Source: Marinilactibacillus sp036039175 (lineage in GTDB: Bacteria; Bacillota; Bacilli; Lactobacillales; Carnobacteriaceae_A). From it: a stretch of DNA of 64,000 bases. The DNA is taken from NCBI RefSeq assembly GCF_036039175.1, contig NZ_JAYXKP010000003.1, positions 124,001 through 188,000 on the forward strand. Direction: 5' to 3'. A program made the position numbers and the translations under genes. Every line of letters starts with the position of its first letter. The first letter of the stretch is position 1. The notes beneath the pieces are model-generated. The model was not told where the DNA came from. It saw only the letters and a list, made by a program, of their open reading frames with translations, and ran no database searches. This document shows positions 43,880 through 51,897 of this stretch, one piece after another.

Positions 43880-44680
43880 ATGGATTTAGGCATCAAAGGT
43901 AAAATCGCACTAATCACGGGATCTGATTCAGGTATTGGAAAAGCAACAGCAAAACAATTGTTGTCCGAAGGGGCAGTCGTTATTTTGACGGATAAGCAAG
44001 AAGATCAGCTAAAAAAAGTCGCTGAAGAACTAAAACATTTAGGAACTGTTTACGCTTATCCGGCAGATATTACGGAAGTTGATAGTATAAAAGCACTGCA
44101 CGACTATACGAAAGAAACCGTTGGAGAAATTGATATTCTAGTTCAAAACGCTGGAACTTCTGGCGTTCAAGGTATGTTCCACGAGATCGACGATGCTGGC
44201 TGGGTAGAAACCATTGAGGTCGACTTGCTTGGACCCGTTCGTGTAACCAGAGAATTCTTGCCTGACCTGAGAAATGGTGGATGGGGTCGTATCGTTTACT
44301 TAGCTTCTGAAAATGCTGTACAACCTTATAAAGACGAACTACCTTATGACTCCGCAAAAGCTGGCGTTCTTTCTTTTGCCAAGGGGTTATCTCGTTCTTA
44401 CGCAAAAGAAGGCTTACTAGTAAATGTCGTGTCTCCTGCCTTTATTGAAACTCCAATGACGGATGAAATGATGGAAAAACGCTCAGAAAAAATGGGTGTT
44501 TCATTTGACGAAGCTGTGGAAACTTTCTTAGACGAAGAAAGACCGCATCTTGAATTGAAACGTCGTGGTAAAGCCGAAGAAGTCGCAGCAGTGATTTCAT
44601 TTTTATGTTCAGATAGAGCTTCATTCGTCAATGGTTCAAATTATAGAGTAGATGCTGGTTCAGTAGCTACAATTAACTAA
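43880..44680 (+). CDS. short-chain dehydrogenase/reductase
   Basis: 266 residues of the classical SDR fold. Cofactor motif TGSDSGIGKATA near residue 13, NAG motif near 91, catalytic Ser in YLASENA, and YxxxK in YDSAKAG near 155. Asp after the second strand (ILTDKQ) favours NAD(H). Substrate not clear. It lies 14 bases before an FAD reductase gene, forming a two-gene redox operon. Confidence 0.9.
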   Translation: MDLGIKGKIALITGSDSGIGKATAKQLLSEGAVVILTDKQEDQLKKVAEELKHLGTVYAYPADITEVDSIKALHDYTKETVGEIDILVQNAGTSGVQGMFHEIDDAGWVETIEVDLLGPVRVTREFLPDLRNGGWGRIVYLASENAVQPYKDELPYDSAKAGVLSFAKGLSRSYAKEGLLVNVVSPAFIETPMTDEMMEKRSEKMGVSFDEAVETFLDEERPHLELKRRGKAEEVAAVISFLCSDRASFVNGSNYRVDAGSVATIN

Positions 44681-44694
44681 GGAGAGAGTTATTT

Positions 44695-45894
44695 ATGGAT
44701 AAAGAACAACAATATTTTGATTATGTAATCGTCGGTGGTGGAATTGCAGCTGGGAACGCTGTAGCTGGAATCCGTGAAGTCGACAAAGCTGGAACAATTG
44801 GCGTTATTTCTGCTGATTCTGACAGACCATACGAGCGTCCTGCGTTATCTAAAAAGTTATGGACTGATGATTCTTTCACAACAGATCAGATTTTCTATAA
44901 TGTTCGTGAAGAGCATCAAGCGACACTCATGCTTGAAACAGAAGTGACTTCTATTGATAAAGAAGCTCACACCGTCACGACACATACTGGTGATGTAGTT
45001 AAATATAAAAAATTATTACTGGTTACGGGGGGGAAACCTCAAGTAATCGATGGTCCTGAAGATGACAAAGTTTTCGCATTCAGATCATTTGAAGATTACA
45101 CTAATCTTCGCAGTCTTTCTGGAAAAAATCAGCACGTTGCCGTTGTAGGCGGTAGCTATATTGGGACAGAGCTTGCAGCAAATCTAGCTTTGAACAATAC
45201 CAAAGTTACAATGATCTACCCGCAAACCATATTGGGCGACAATCGTTTCCCAGAAGAGATCGCCAAAGAATATGAATTAACATATGTAGATCACGGTATC
45301 GAAATGATCAGTAAGACACGTGCAGAAAAATATACCAAAGAAGGCGATACTTTTGTTCTTCACCTAAATGATGGAACCACTGTGGAAGCTGATTCTATTG
45401 TTCTAGGATTAGGCGTAACTCCTGTACTGGACCTGGCAAAAGAAGCTGGCCTTGACGTAGATGATGGCGTTATTGTTGACGAGTACCTTCGTACATCTGA
45501 TCCAGATATCTATTCAGCAGGCGACATCGCTTCTTATCCAGATCCGATTCTTGGAAGACAACGTATCGAACATGTGGACCATGCTAGAAATTCAGGGACT
45601 GCTGTAGGTGAAATTATGGCTGGTATCAATGAACCGTACAAACATACCCCATACTTCTATTCTATGATCTTTGATATTTCTTGGAAAGCAATCGGAACAC
45701 TCGACTTATCATTAGATTTACTTATTGATGAGGTAGACGGTGGAAAAGTCGTTTATTACCTTAAAGATGACAAACCAGTCGGAATTCTTACATGGAATGT
45801 TGAACCGGATCTTGATAAAGTTCGTGAGCTGATCGATAACCCACCAGCATCTTCAGAATTACTAAAAGGTGCTATTCGCAATCAGGAAGATTAA
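44695..45894 (+). CDS. NAD(P)/FAD-dependent oxidoreductase
   Basis: 399 residues. FAD motif YVIVGGGIAAGNAVAGIRE at residues 10-28, NAD(P) motif VAVVGGSYIGTELAANLAL near 149, and the late FAD motif YSAGDIASYPD near 278. The layout is that of rubredoxin/ferredoxin reductases and monodehydroascorbate-reductase-like proteins. It lacks the redox-active CxxC of thioredoxin-reductase relatives. The electron acceptor is unknown; the SDR upstream may be a functional partner. Confidence 0.85.
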   Translation: MDKEQQYFDYVIVGGGIAAGNAVAGIREVDKAGTIGVISADSDRPYERPALSKKLWTDDSFTTDQIFYNVREEHQATLMLETEVTSIDKEAHTVTTHTGDVVKYKKLLLVTGGKPQVIDGPEDDKVFAFRSFEDYTNLRSLSGKNQHVAVVGGSYIGTELAANLALNNTKVTMIYPQTILGDNRFPEEIAKEYELTYVDHGIEMISKTRAEKYTKEGDTFVLHLNDGTTVEADSIVLGLGVTPVLDLAKEAGLDVDDGVIVDEYLRTSDPDIYSAGDIASYPDPILGRQRIEHVDHARNSGTAVGEIMAGINEPYKHTPYFYSMIFDISWKAIGTLDLSLDLLIDEVDGGKVVYYLKDDKPVGILTWNVEPDLDKVRELIDNPPASSELLKGAIRNQED

Positions 45895-45904
45895 CTAGCT
45901 TAAT

Positions 45905-45941
45905 AAAAGGTGTCGGCTATTTAAAGCCGACACCTTTTTTA
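45905..45941 (+). terminator. terminator of the SDR-reductase operon
   Basis: AAAAGGTGTCGGCT pairs with AGCCGACACCTTTT, then TTT. Confidence 0.9.
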
Positions 45942-46111
45942 GGTTAGTATCCATTCTTCAACTTCTTCTTCAGTATTCTCGGAATCCTAATTTTTAGGAA
46001 TTTAAATTTATTCGTCTCTATTGAAATACTATATTTTAAACATGATTTTTTTACATAATCCAAATATTTATCAAATATAGTCACTCCTAAACTCTATTGA
46101 GTGCATATGAA

Positions 46112-46140
46112 TTGTAAATCTTTTTTATGGTTTATATACT
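46112..46140 (+). promoter_or_regulatory. promoter of GSP17M-like gene 1
   Basis: TTGTAA and TATACT separated by 17 bases. Same spacing and -10 box (TATACT followed by G) as the promoters at 48841 and 49590. Confidence 0.65.
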
Positions 46141-46183
46141 GAAAATCAAAGAAGCATTATATCGCTTTAAGGAGGAATTTTTA

Positions 46184-46660
46184 ATGAGCAAATATGTAGA
46201 CGGAACGTATTCATCAATGAAAGAAGCGATCATAGCAATCAATGGACTTGTCACAGATGGGTATTCAAAAGAAGGTATGGTTTTAGTTGGTAACACTTCA
46301 ACACTCAAAGAAAATCATGCGGAAGAAGTTGCGGTGAATATTGAAGATTATGCCTCTACTGCTTACAAAGAGCTATTAAGTGACCACAAAGGTGAAATTG
46401 ATTCAGGGAAACTGGTTTTACTGTACGACGAAGATTCAAGCATTAATGATGACTTAGTCGCTGGTGACCATACTGACGAACCAAACCGCTCAGTTAAAGA
46501 CCATGCGCCAGACCCGGATTTGGATTCTACGGCTTCTTCAACTGATGAGATTGGCAATGAGAACTCGGAGCACGTTTCAACAGAAGAGGATCAAGATTCT
46601 TCAAGTGATACCGTCAAAATCGACGATCATGATATCGGCGCTGGTAGACCTCTACAATAA
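46184..46660 (+). CDS. GSP17M/YflT-like stress protein, paralogue 1
   Basis: About 158 residues. The N-terminal 75 residues (MSKYVDGTYSSMKEAIIAIN, then LVTDGYSKEGMVLVG) match the general stress protein 17M-like domain seen in Bacillus YflT. The rest is an acidic Asp/Glu/Ser-rich tail without hydrophobic segments, probably disordered. The start is at 46184 with AAGGAGG upstream; upstream codons are leader. First of five paralogues in this region. YflT-type proteins are stress-induced in Bacillus; the exact function is unknown. Confidence 0.75.
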   Translation: MSKYVDGTYSSMKEAIIAINGLVTDGYSKEGMVLVGNTSTLKENHAEEVAVNIEDYASTAYKELLSDHKGEIDSGKLVLLYDEDSSINDDLVAGDHTDEPNRSVKDHAPDPDLDSTASSTDEIGNENSEHVSTEEDQDSSSDTVKIDDHDIGAGRPLQ

Positions 46661-46743
46661 TCTAAATAGCCTAGAAAAATTGACTAACAACTAAACGATT
46701 AGTTTGAATTTTCGCTTCGTATATAAAGGGGGAACCTTGTTCA

Positions 46744-47253
46744 ATGGATAAATTTGTTGATGGTAGTTACGCAACAATTGATGAAGCCGTTCAAGCAGTA
46801 AATGCACTTTATACTCAAGGTTATGCAAAGGAAGACTTATTACTTGTCACCCATGATTCCAAAAAAGAAGAACTATCTTCAAAAACAGAAGTCAAAGTGA
46901 CAACCAAATCCTTACTGATGCAAGACGAGAATAACGCAGAGCAGTCAACGATGGATAAGATCAAAGATACCTTAACGCCTCATTCTGATCACGATCATTC
47001 AGAAGGAAAAAAAGTATCTGATTTGTTAGCTGATCACGAAACAGACATTGAACGAGGCAACACCATCGTTTTGGCAGAGCTCAATTCTGATGTGGATCGA
47101 GACCCTACAACGGATCCAACGAGCGGATATGATAACCACAGCTCAATAAAAGATCCGGATATTAACCCTATCCCTCAAACAACTGACGGATTTAAGAAAG
47201 ATCAAGACCAGGATATCTATATTGATAATAGCGATTTATTTCATCGACCATAA
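46744..47253 (+). CDS. GSP17M/YflT-like stress protein, paralogue 2
   Basis: 169 residues. Domain start MDKFVDGSYATIDEAVQAVN and LYTQGYAKEDLLLVT align with the other paralogues. It has an insertion (MDKIKDTLTPHSDHDHSEGK) shared in part with paralogues 4 and 5 and containing several His/Asp. The tail has DPTTDPT and DPDINP repeats. AAGGGGG lies 11 bases before the start. Follows paralogue 1 by 83 bases. Confidence 0.72.
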   Translation: MDKFVDGSYATIDEAVQAVNALYTQGYAKEDLLLVTHDSKKEELSSKTEVKVTTKSLLMQDENNAEQSTMDKIKDTLTPHSDHDHSEGKKVSDLLADHETDIERGNTIVLAELNSDVDRDPTTDPTSGYDNHSSIKDPDINPIPQTTDGFKKDQDQDIYIDNSDLFHRP

Positions 47254-47290
47254 TACTAGAAATAAATATAAATTTTAGGAGGACTATATT

Positions 47291-47746
47291 ATGACTCATT
47301 TTGTAGAAGGCAGTTACGCCTCTATGAAAGAAGCGGTTCAAGCTACAAATGCCATGGTGACTCGTGGTTACTCAAGAGAAGATATCACTTTTGTGACAAG
47401 TGAATCCAAAAAGTCGGAACTTCCTTCAGATTTGGACATCGATATTTCAACGGATGCGTCACACGAAGCTTTAGCTTCTTACAAGGAAGACATTGAACAG
47501 GGGCATCTTGTTGCGTTAGTAAAAGAAGATCCAAGTATTGATAACGATCAGAAAACAGGCGCTACGAATGATGAGGCGGATAGTCCGGCAGAAGATCCTA
47601 ACCCGAATTCCAAACTAACTACAGGTACAAACTCAGACACAATGCGTGATAACCCTACACCAGGTGATGTTCCAGTTGGAGATAATGACGATGCTCCCGG
47701 AAGCGTTTCTGTTGATGAAGATCATGATCTAACAAACGGACTTTAA
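47291..47746 (+). CDS. GSP17M/YflT-like stress protein, paralogue 3
   Basis: 151 residues. Start MTHFVEGSYASMKEAVQATN, then MVTRGYSREDITFVTSESK. It lacks the His/Asp insertion and has a Pro/Asp/Asn-rich tail. GGAGG precedes the ATG by 8 bases. It is 37 bases after paralogue 2 with no promoter between, so the two are co-transcribed. A terminator follows. Confidence 0.72.
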   Translation: MTHFVEGSYASMKEAVQATNAMVTRGYSREDITFVTSESKKSELPSDLDIDISTDASHEALASYKEDIEQGHLVALVKEDPSIDNDQKTGATNDEADSPAEDPNPNSKLTTGTNSDTMRDNPTPGDVPVGDNDDAPGSVSVDEDHDLTNGL

Positions 47747-47756
47747 TTGATTATTT

Positions 47757-47804
47757 AAAAGAACGTACACACAGTTCCCAGTGAACTTGCGTGTACGTTC
47801 TTTA
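47757..47804. terminator. bidirectional terminator
   Basis: AAAGAACGTACAC...GTTC pairs with GAAC...GTGTACGTTCTTT between paralogue 3 and the convergent XRE gene. Confidence 0.85.
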
Positions 47805-47831
47805 TTCTTTCCGTCTCCTGTTATCGCTGCT

Positions 47832-48047
47832 TCATTTAATACTCGTCAGGCCGTACTCAAGTATATCTCCTGGCTGGCATTCTAGTACTTCACAGAGCTT
47901 TTCCAGAGTAGAAAACCGAATAGCTTTTGCTTTCCCATTTTTTAAGTTTGAGATATTCGCCATGGTGATGCCCACTTTTTCTGAAAGCTCTGTGACGGAC
48001 ATTTTCCTTTTTGCTAATACTACATCTAAGTTTACGATAATTCCCAT
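47832..48047 (-). CDS. XRE-family (YozG-like) small regulator
   Basis: 71 residues, essentially one Cro/CI HTH: LAKRKMSVTELSEKVGITMANISNLKNGKAKAIRFSTLEKLCEVLECQPGDILEY. This short form is almost always paired with a DUF2975 membrane protein, as here, 10 bases downstream of it. It probably regulates its own operon; signal unknown. Confidence 0.88.
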   Translation of the reverse strand: MGIIVNLDVVLAKRKMSVTELSEKVGITMANISNLKNGKAKAIRFSTLEKLCEVLECQPGDILEYGLTSIK

Positions 48048-48057
48048 TATAATCCCC

Positions 48058-48537
48058 TCATATCGTTAAGTCATTTTCTAATTTATATGCTCTTGCATTG
48101 GAAAACAAGATATTCAAAACGTCCGCAAACGCTACGATAACTGCAGAAAAAAACAAGAAGAACAATCCTATTAGAATAAGCCCCGGTGCATCGTCTCGAT
48201 CCGCTACTAAATACACGATTGGCAGTAATAGTAAATAAATGCCTGTCATAATAGAGGCCGCATTTCTTATATTCTTCAAGCAACTAATGGTACTCACAGA
48301 AAATGCTTCGTTTTCATCTATATGTACAATCAATTTGAACGATTGAGCGAGCATGAACAAAAAACAAACACCCGTAATAATCAAAGCGCCTTGCGTCAAT
48401 GGGTGTAAAACCGTCATGTCTGGCAGAGTGATCTTAAGTAAATTCGTAACCCAAGGCAGGACTAGAAAGTTAAATCCAATTGTTCCTATAGCCAAAATGC
48501 CTAATGTAATTTTTAATACAATCGTCCTAATCTTCAT
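48058..48537 (-). CDS. DUF2975 membrane protein
   Basis: 159 residues with four predicted helices: a first near residue 10 (ITLGILAIGTIGFNFLVLPW), two in the middle (GALIITGVCFLFMLAQS; ASIMTGIYLLLLPIVYLV) and a last (LILIGLFFLFFSAVIVAFADVL). The polar segment HIDENEAFS between helices 2 and 3 is typical of DUF2975. It is first in a two-gene operon with the XRE regulator and may sense an envelope signal for it (inference). Confidence 0.82.
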   Translation of the reverse strand: MKIRTIVLKITLGILAIGTIGFNFLVLPWVTNLLKITLPDMTVLHPLTQGALIITGVCFLFMLAQSFKLIVHIDENEAFSVSTISCLKNIRNAASIMTGIYLLLLPIVYLVADRDDAPGLILIGLFFLFFSAVIVAFADVLNILFSNARAYKLENDLTI

Positions 48538-48914
48538 AATTCATCTTCTTTCTTTAATAATTTACTGAAACTATATCATTCATATAACTGAATAACAACA
48601 GATAATTATCGTTAATCGACAAACTTCAATGTTTTTTAAATAATTTGATGGACTCACTCGATCTTTTTTATACATATACTTGGAGCTGATCCATAAACAA
48701 GAACATCACTTTATTGAACAGTCCCTCTTTAACTATATAACCTCTTCTACTCCTTTTGTTGAATGAATATTAAAATTATTTCTATTAAATTTCTTAAAAA
48801 TGTAATAAAAATAACAAACGTTCACTAGAAGGCATATAGTTTGTATAAAATCTTTATCCTCCTTATACTTGCCATATAACCAAATATTGCAAGTATCAAT
48901 AGGAGGAATTACAA
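48538..48914. other. intergenic region before paralogue 4
   Basis: About 375 AT-rich bases with no convincing gene. It contains the upstream region of the minus-strand DUF2975 gene at the left and the paralogue 4 promoter at 48841 on the right. I see no RNA gene or repeat in the middle. Confidence 0.5.
48841..48869 (+). promoter_or_regulatory. promoter of GSP17M-like gene 4
   Basis: TTGTAT and TATACT separated by 17 bases, about 45 bases before the start. Confidence 0.7.
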
Positions 48915-49547
48915 ATGAGTCATTTTATCGAAGGAAGTTATTTAACTATACAAGAATTAGAAAAAACAGTCGATACTTTGCTTACGCAAGGATACGATAA
49001 AAAAGATATGACAATCGTTGCTAACCATGAAACTAAAGAAGGTTTAGATACCGACATCTCTGTTAGCGTATATGGAGACGATTCGAAAGATGAATCTATG
49101 ATGGATAAAATCAAAGATATCTTTTCTAGTTCAGATGAAAAGCATACAGACGATGCTGACCAGAAACTTTTAAATAATTATGAGACTGAACTAAATAATG
49201 GACGTTTAATTCTACTGGTAGAAGAAAATGACAATGTGGTTCGCGAAACTTCTAACAAAACTAATCCAACAAATTCATCAGATACTCCAGTAGTTGACAC
49301 AGTTAATCAAGGCGCTGATATCCTTGTAGATGATGATGACCACACTTCTCCAAATCATTCCATCACGCCTGCGGATCATCCAGATATTGATCCAACAGAT
49401 CCCGCTCATAACACTGGAACGAGCAGCAACCCTAAGGCTGATACTCGTCCGGATCATGGAAATCCGAGCCAAGATCATATATCTGTTGAGCCAGGTAAAG
49501 CTTCAGGAGCCTCTTCTTTAGAAGATCCTAATCATTCTGGCCGCTAA
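48915..49547 (+). CDS. GSP17M/YflT-like stress protein, paralogue 4
   Basis: 210 residues. Start MSHFIEGSYLTIQELEKTVD, then LLTQGYDKKDMTIVANHE. It includes the MMDKIKDIFSSSDEKHTDDAD insertion, also seen in altered form in paralogues 2 and 5. The tail of about 90 residues has many DHxDIDPTDPAHN-like Asp/Pro/His repeats and is probably disordered. AGGAGG is 9 bases before the ATG. It has its own promoter. Confidence 0.75.
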   Translation: MSHFIEGSYLTIQELEKTVDTLLTQGYDKKDMTIVANHETKEGLDTDISVSVYGDDSKDESMMDKIKDIFSSSDEKHTDDADQKLLNNYETELNNGRLILLVEENDNVVRETSNKTNPTNSSDTPVVDTVNQGADILVDDDDHTSPNHSITPADHPDIDPTDPAHNTGTSSNPKADTRPDHGNPSQDHISVEPGKASGASSLEDPNHSGR

Positions 49548-49589
49548 TCACTGACGATTTAGTAGAGAACAAACAACAAGCGTTTTAAT

Positions 49590-49618
49590 TGTATATATTC
49601 TATCTACCTCATATACTG
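49590..49618 (+). promoter_or_regulatory. promoter of GSP17M-like gene 5
   Basis: TTGTAT and TATACT separated by 17 bases; TATACTG as in paralogues 1 and near-identical to paralogue 4. Confidence 0.7.
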
Positions 49619-49674
49619 ATAGCGTACTCAAATTAATCATATATTTATATAAAATTAATAGGAGGAAACAAATT

Positions 49675-50619
49675 ATGACCAAATATGTTCAAGGAACTTA
49701 TGTAACAGCTGATGAAGCAAATACGGCAGTAGATTCATTAATTGCTCAAGGATATGATAGTAGTGATATCACTTTAGTTTCAAACGATGCGACAAACAGT
49801 AACCTCTCAACAAACGTTCATACTAAAGTATATGCTAATTCTGAATCAGAAGATGAATCATTTATGGATAAAGTGAAAGATATGTTCACTGGCGACGAAA
49901 ACGATTCTTCAAACAATACAACAGACTCTGAAAATGATGTATTGAACCGTTACACTGACGAGATCAATAATGGTCGAATCGTCGTCTTAGTAGAAGAAAA
50001 CCCAGATGTGGATAGAGTATCTGATGATGCTTCTCTTGAACCAGTTGGAGATACTACCGTAGATCCAACTATGGATAGTTCAGATGTTATTGTTGGTTCA
50101 ACAACTGACCCATCTCTAGACCCTACTGTAGATCCAACGCTTGATACAACAAATGAAGCAGCTTTAAATTCAGTAGATCGCGAACCTGAAGTGGATGCTA
50201 CAAGTACTGACTCAAGCAAAGAAAAGATTCAACTTCAAGAAGAACAAGTAGATGTTGATACTAACGAAGTACAAACTGGCGAAGTACATGTTCAGAAAAA
50301 CGTAACGGAAGATACAAAAACGATTGAAGTTCCCGTTAAACATGAAGAAGTTACTGTTGAAAAACATGCTGTCACAGATGGTAGACCCGCAGAAAACACT
50401 TTAGATGATAGCGAAGAAATTTCAATTCCAGTTACAGAAGAACAAATTGAAGTCACTAAACGTCCCGTTGTAACAGACGAAGTCGTCATCAACAAAGAAA
50501 CAAAAGAAGATACTAAACAAGTATCTGAAACTGTTCGTAAAGAAGATGTCGATATCAACACAGATGGAAACGTTGATGTTGAAGACGAAAAAAATGACGG
50601 ATTTAACAACCGTCCATAA
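49675..50619 (+). CDS. GSP17M-like domain fused to a DUF2382-like domain, paralogue 5
   Basis: 314 residues. The N-terminal domain (MTKYVQGTYVTADEANTAVD, LIAQGYDSSDITLVSND) and the SFMDKVKDMFTGDE insertion match the other paralogues. An Asp/Pro/Thr repeat linker (DPSLDPTVDPTLD) follows. From about residue 180 comes a charged domain of repeated strands (VHVQKNVTEDTKTIEVPV, KHEEVTVEKHAV, EEISIPVTEEQIEVTKRPVV), which is the DUF2382 (YsnF/AvaK) pattern. This is the largest member and the only one with a recognisable second domain. Stress-protein role inferred. Confidence 0.8.
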   Translation: MTKYVQGTYVTADEANTAVDSLIAQGYDSSDITLVSNDATNSNLSTNVHTKVYANSESEDESFMDKVKDMFTGDENDSSNNTTDSENDVLNRYTDEINNGRIVVLVEENPDVDRVSDDASLEPVGDTTVDPTMDSSDVIVGSTTDPSLDPTVDPTLDTTNEAALNSVDREPEVDATSTDSSKEKIQLQEEQVDVDTNEVQTGEVHVQKNVTEDTKTIEVPVKHEEVTVEKHAVTDGRPAENTLDDSEEISIPVTEEQIEVTKRPVVTDEVVINKETKEDTKQVSETVRKEDVDINTDGNVDVEDEKNDGFNNRP

Positions 50620-50632
50620 AACAACCAAATTT

Positions 50633-50668
50633 GACTGAAGCAGTAATCTTACTGCTTCAGTTTTTATA
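50633..50668 (+). terminator. terminator of paralogue 5
   Basis: ACTGAAGCAGTAA pairs with TTACTGCTTCAGT, then TTTT. Confidence 0.9.
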
Positions 50669-50685
50669 CATATTTTTGAAAATCA

Positions 50686-50724
50686 AAAAAAGGAAGGAGA
50701 CTTGGATACGTCTCCTTCCTTTTT
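50686..50724 (-). terminator. terminator of the LLM oxidoreductase gene
   Basis: AAAGGAAGGAGACG pairs with GTCTCCTTCCTTT, T run on the minus strand. Confidence 0.9.
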
Positions 50725-50738
50725 CAACTGTAATTTTT

Positions 50739-51734
50739 TTAAAGCATTTCCTTAGCTAACAATCGGTACGCATTTAATCTTTGTTCTTGAGAATGCGCAA
50801 TACTACAGATCATTGCTTCTTGGAATCCATATTCTTCTGCATCCTGACGTAACTTATCTGCCACTTCTTTCGCTGTTCCAACTAAGTGAATCTGACGATT
50901 CGTTTGGATACCAACTTTTTCTTCTTCAGACAATTGGTAATTTTTAGCCTCTTCAGGTGACATCAACTGTTCCATTCTACCCTGTGCTAAATGGATACGC
51001 GCAATGTCTTGAGGTTTTGCTTGATATTCTGCTTCTTCTTTTGTTTCAGCTACCGTTACTAGATAAGCTACATTGATTTCAGGTTTTTCCATAAAAGCAG
51101 AAGGTTTGAAGTGATATCTATATAACTCAAAGATTTCTTTACGCATGGATCCAAGCATAAAGAATTGAGCAAATGAATACCCCATCCCTCTACGTCCTGC
51201 TTCAATGGCACTGTTCCCACTAGATCCCAGTAACCATGACTCTGGCAATACGACCTTTTGAGGCGTCGCAATTGTATGTTTATATAATAGCTCTTCTGGT
51301 ACTTCATCATTCATTAACGTTAACGTCGTATCCAGTTTTTCATATAAATGATCAAAGTCCGGATTGTTTCCTTGAGATAATGCATAAATAGATCTTTGAT
51401 CTCCACCTGGTGCACGGCCTACCCCGAAATCAATTCTTCCCGGTGCAAGTGCACTCAAGGTTTTGAATACTTCTGCCATTTTCAATGGTGAATAATGCAT
51501 AATCATCGTTCCACCAGTACCTAAGCGAATGCGATTTGTTTTTGCTGCGATATAAGCCGTTATGATTTCTGGTGCTGAGCTCGCGAACGCATCACTCCCG
51601 TGGTGCTCTGCAAGCCACATACGGTCATAACCTAGTTCTTCAGCAACTTGTGCAAGTTCTACAGCATACTCTAGCGCGTTTTGTGGTGTTTTCCCACCTG
51701 TAATCGGTGCCTGGTCCAATACACTTAATCTCAT
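50739..51734 (-). CDS. LLM-class flavin-dependent oxidoreductase
   Basis: About 331 residues, luciferase-like barrel. MRLSVLDQAPI at the start, YDRMWLAEHHGSDAFASSAPEI near 45, and FGVGRAPGGD near 110 match the MsnO8-type group found in Firmicutes. Uses reduced FMN supplied by a separate reductase; substrate unknown. I use the ATG at 51734; GAGAGG lies 12 bases upstream and touches an alternative TTG at 51746. A palindrome overlaps its promoter. Confidence 0.85.
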   Translation of the reverse strand: MRLSVLDQAPITGGKTPQNALEYAVELAQVAEELGYDRMWLAEHHGSDAFASSAPEIITAYIAAKTNRIRLGTGGTMIMHYSPLKMAEVFKTLSALAPGRIDFGVGRAPGGDQRSIYALSQGNNPDFDHLYEKLDTTLTLMNDEVPEELLYKHTIATPQKVVLPESWLLGSSGNSAIEAGRRGMGYSFAQFFMLGSMRKEIFELYRYHFKPSAFMEKPEINVAYLVTVAETKEEAEYQAKPQDIARIHLAQGRMEQLMSPEEAKNYQLSEEEKVGIQTNRQIHLVGTAKEVADKLRQDAEEYGFQEAMICSIAHSQEQRLNAYRLLAKEML

Positions 51735-51773
51735 TCTTTTAAACAACCTCTCTTTTTACTTACTTTTAGTATA

Positions 51774-51787
51774 CCACCAAATGGTGG
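51774..51787. promoter_or_regulatory. 14-bp palindrome at the LLM gene promoter
   Basis: CCACCA-AA-TGGTGG is a near-perfect inverted repeat. On the minus strand it is followed directly by TATACT, so it occupies the space between -35 and -10 of the LLM gene promoter. Candidate repressor operator. Confidence 0.4.
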
Positions 51788-51897
51788 ATCATTCATAGGG
51801 AACGGATTAGACTAACGTAAGAACATAGAGTCCAGTTATTAGAAAAAAGATTTTCTCCAGTATTCACTTAGACTCTACATAAGGCCTTTATTTTTTA

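Noticed and set aside
45985..45999. Short palindrome TCCTAA-TTT-TTAGGA before the stress array.
   Set aside because: Short, AT-rich and about 110 bases upstream of the promoter; chance occurrence is likely.
46000..49674. SigB-type promoters before the general stress genes.
   Set aside because: No GTTT-N13-15-GGG(T/A)A pattern was found; sigma-A-like boxes with 17-base spacing are present instead.
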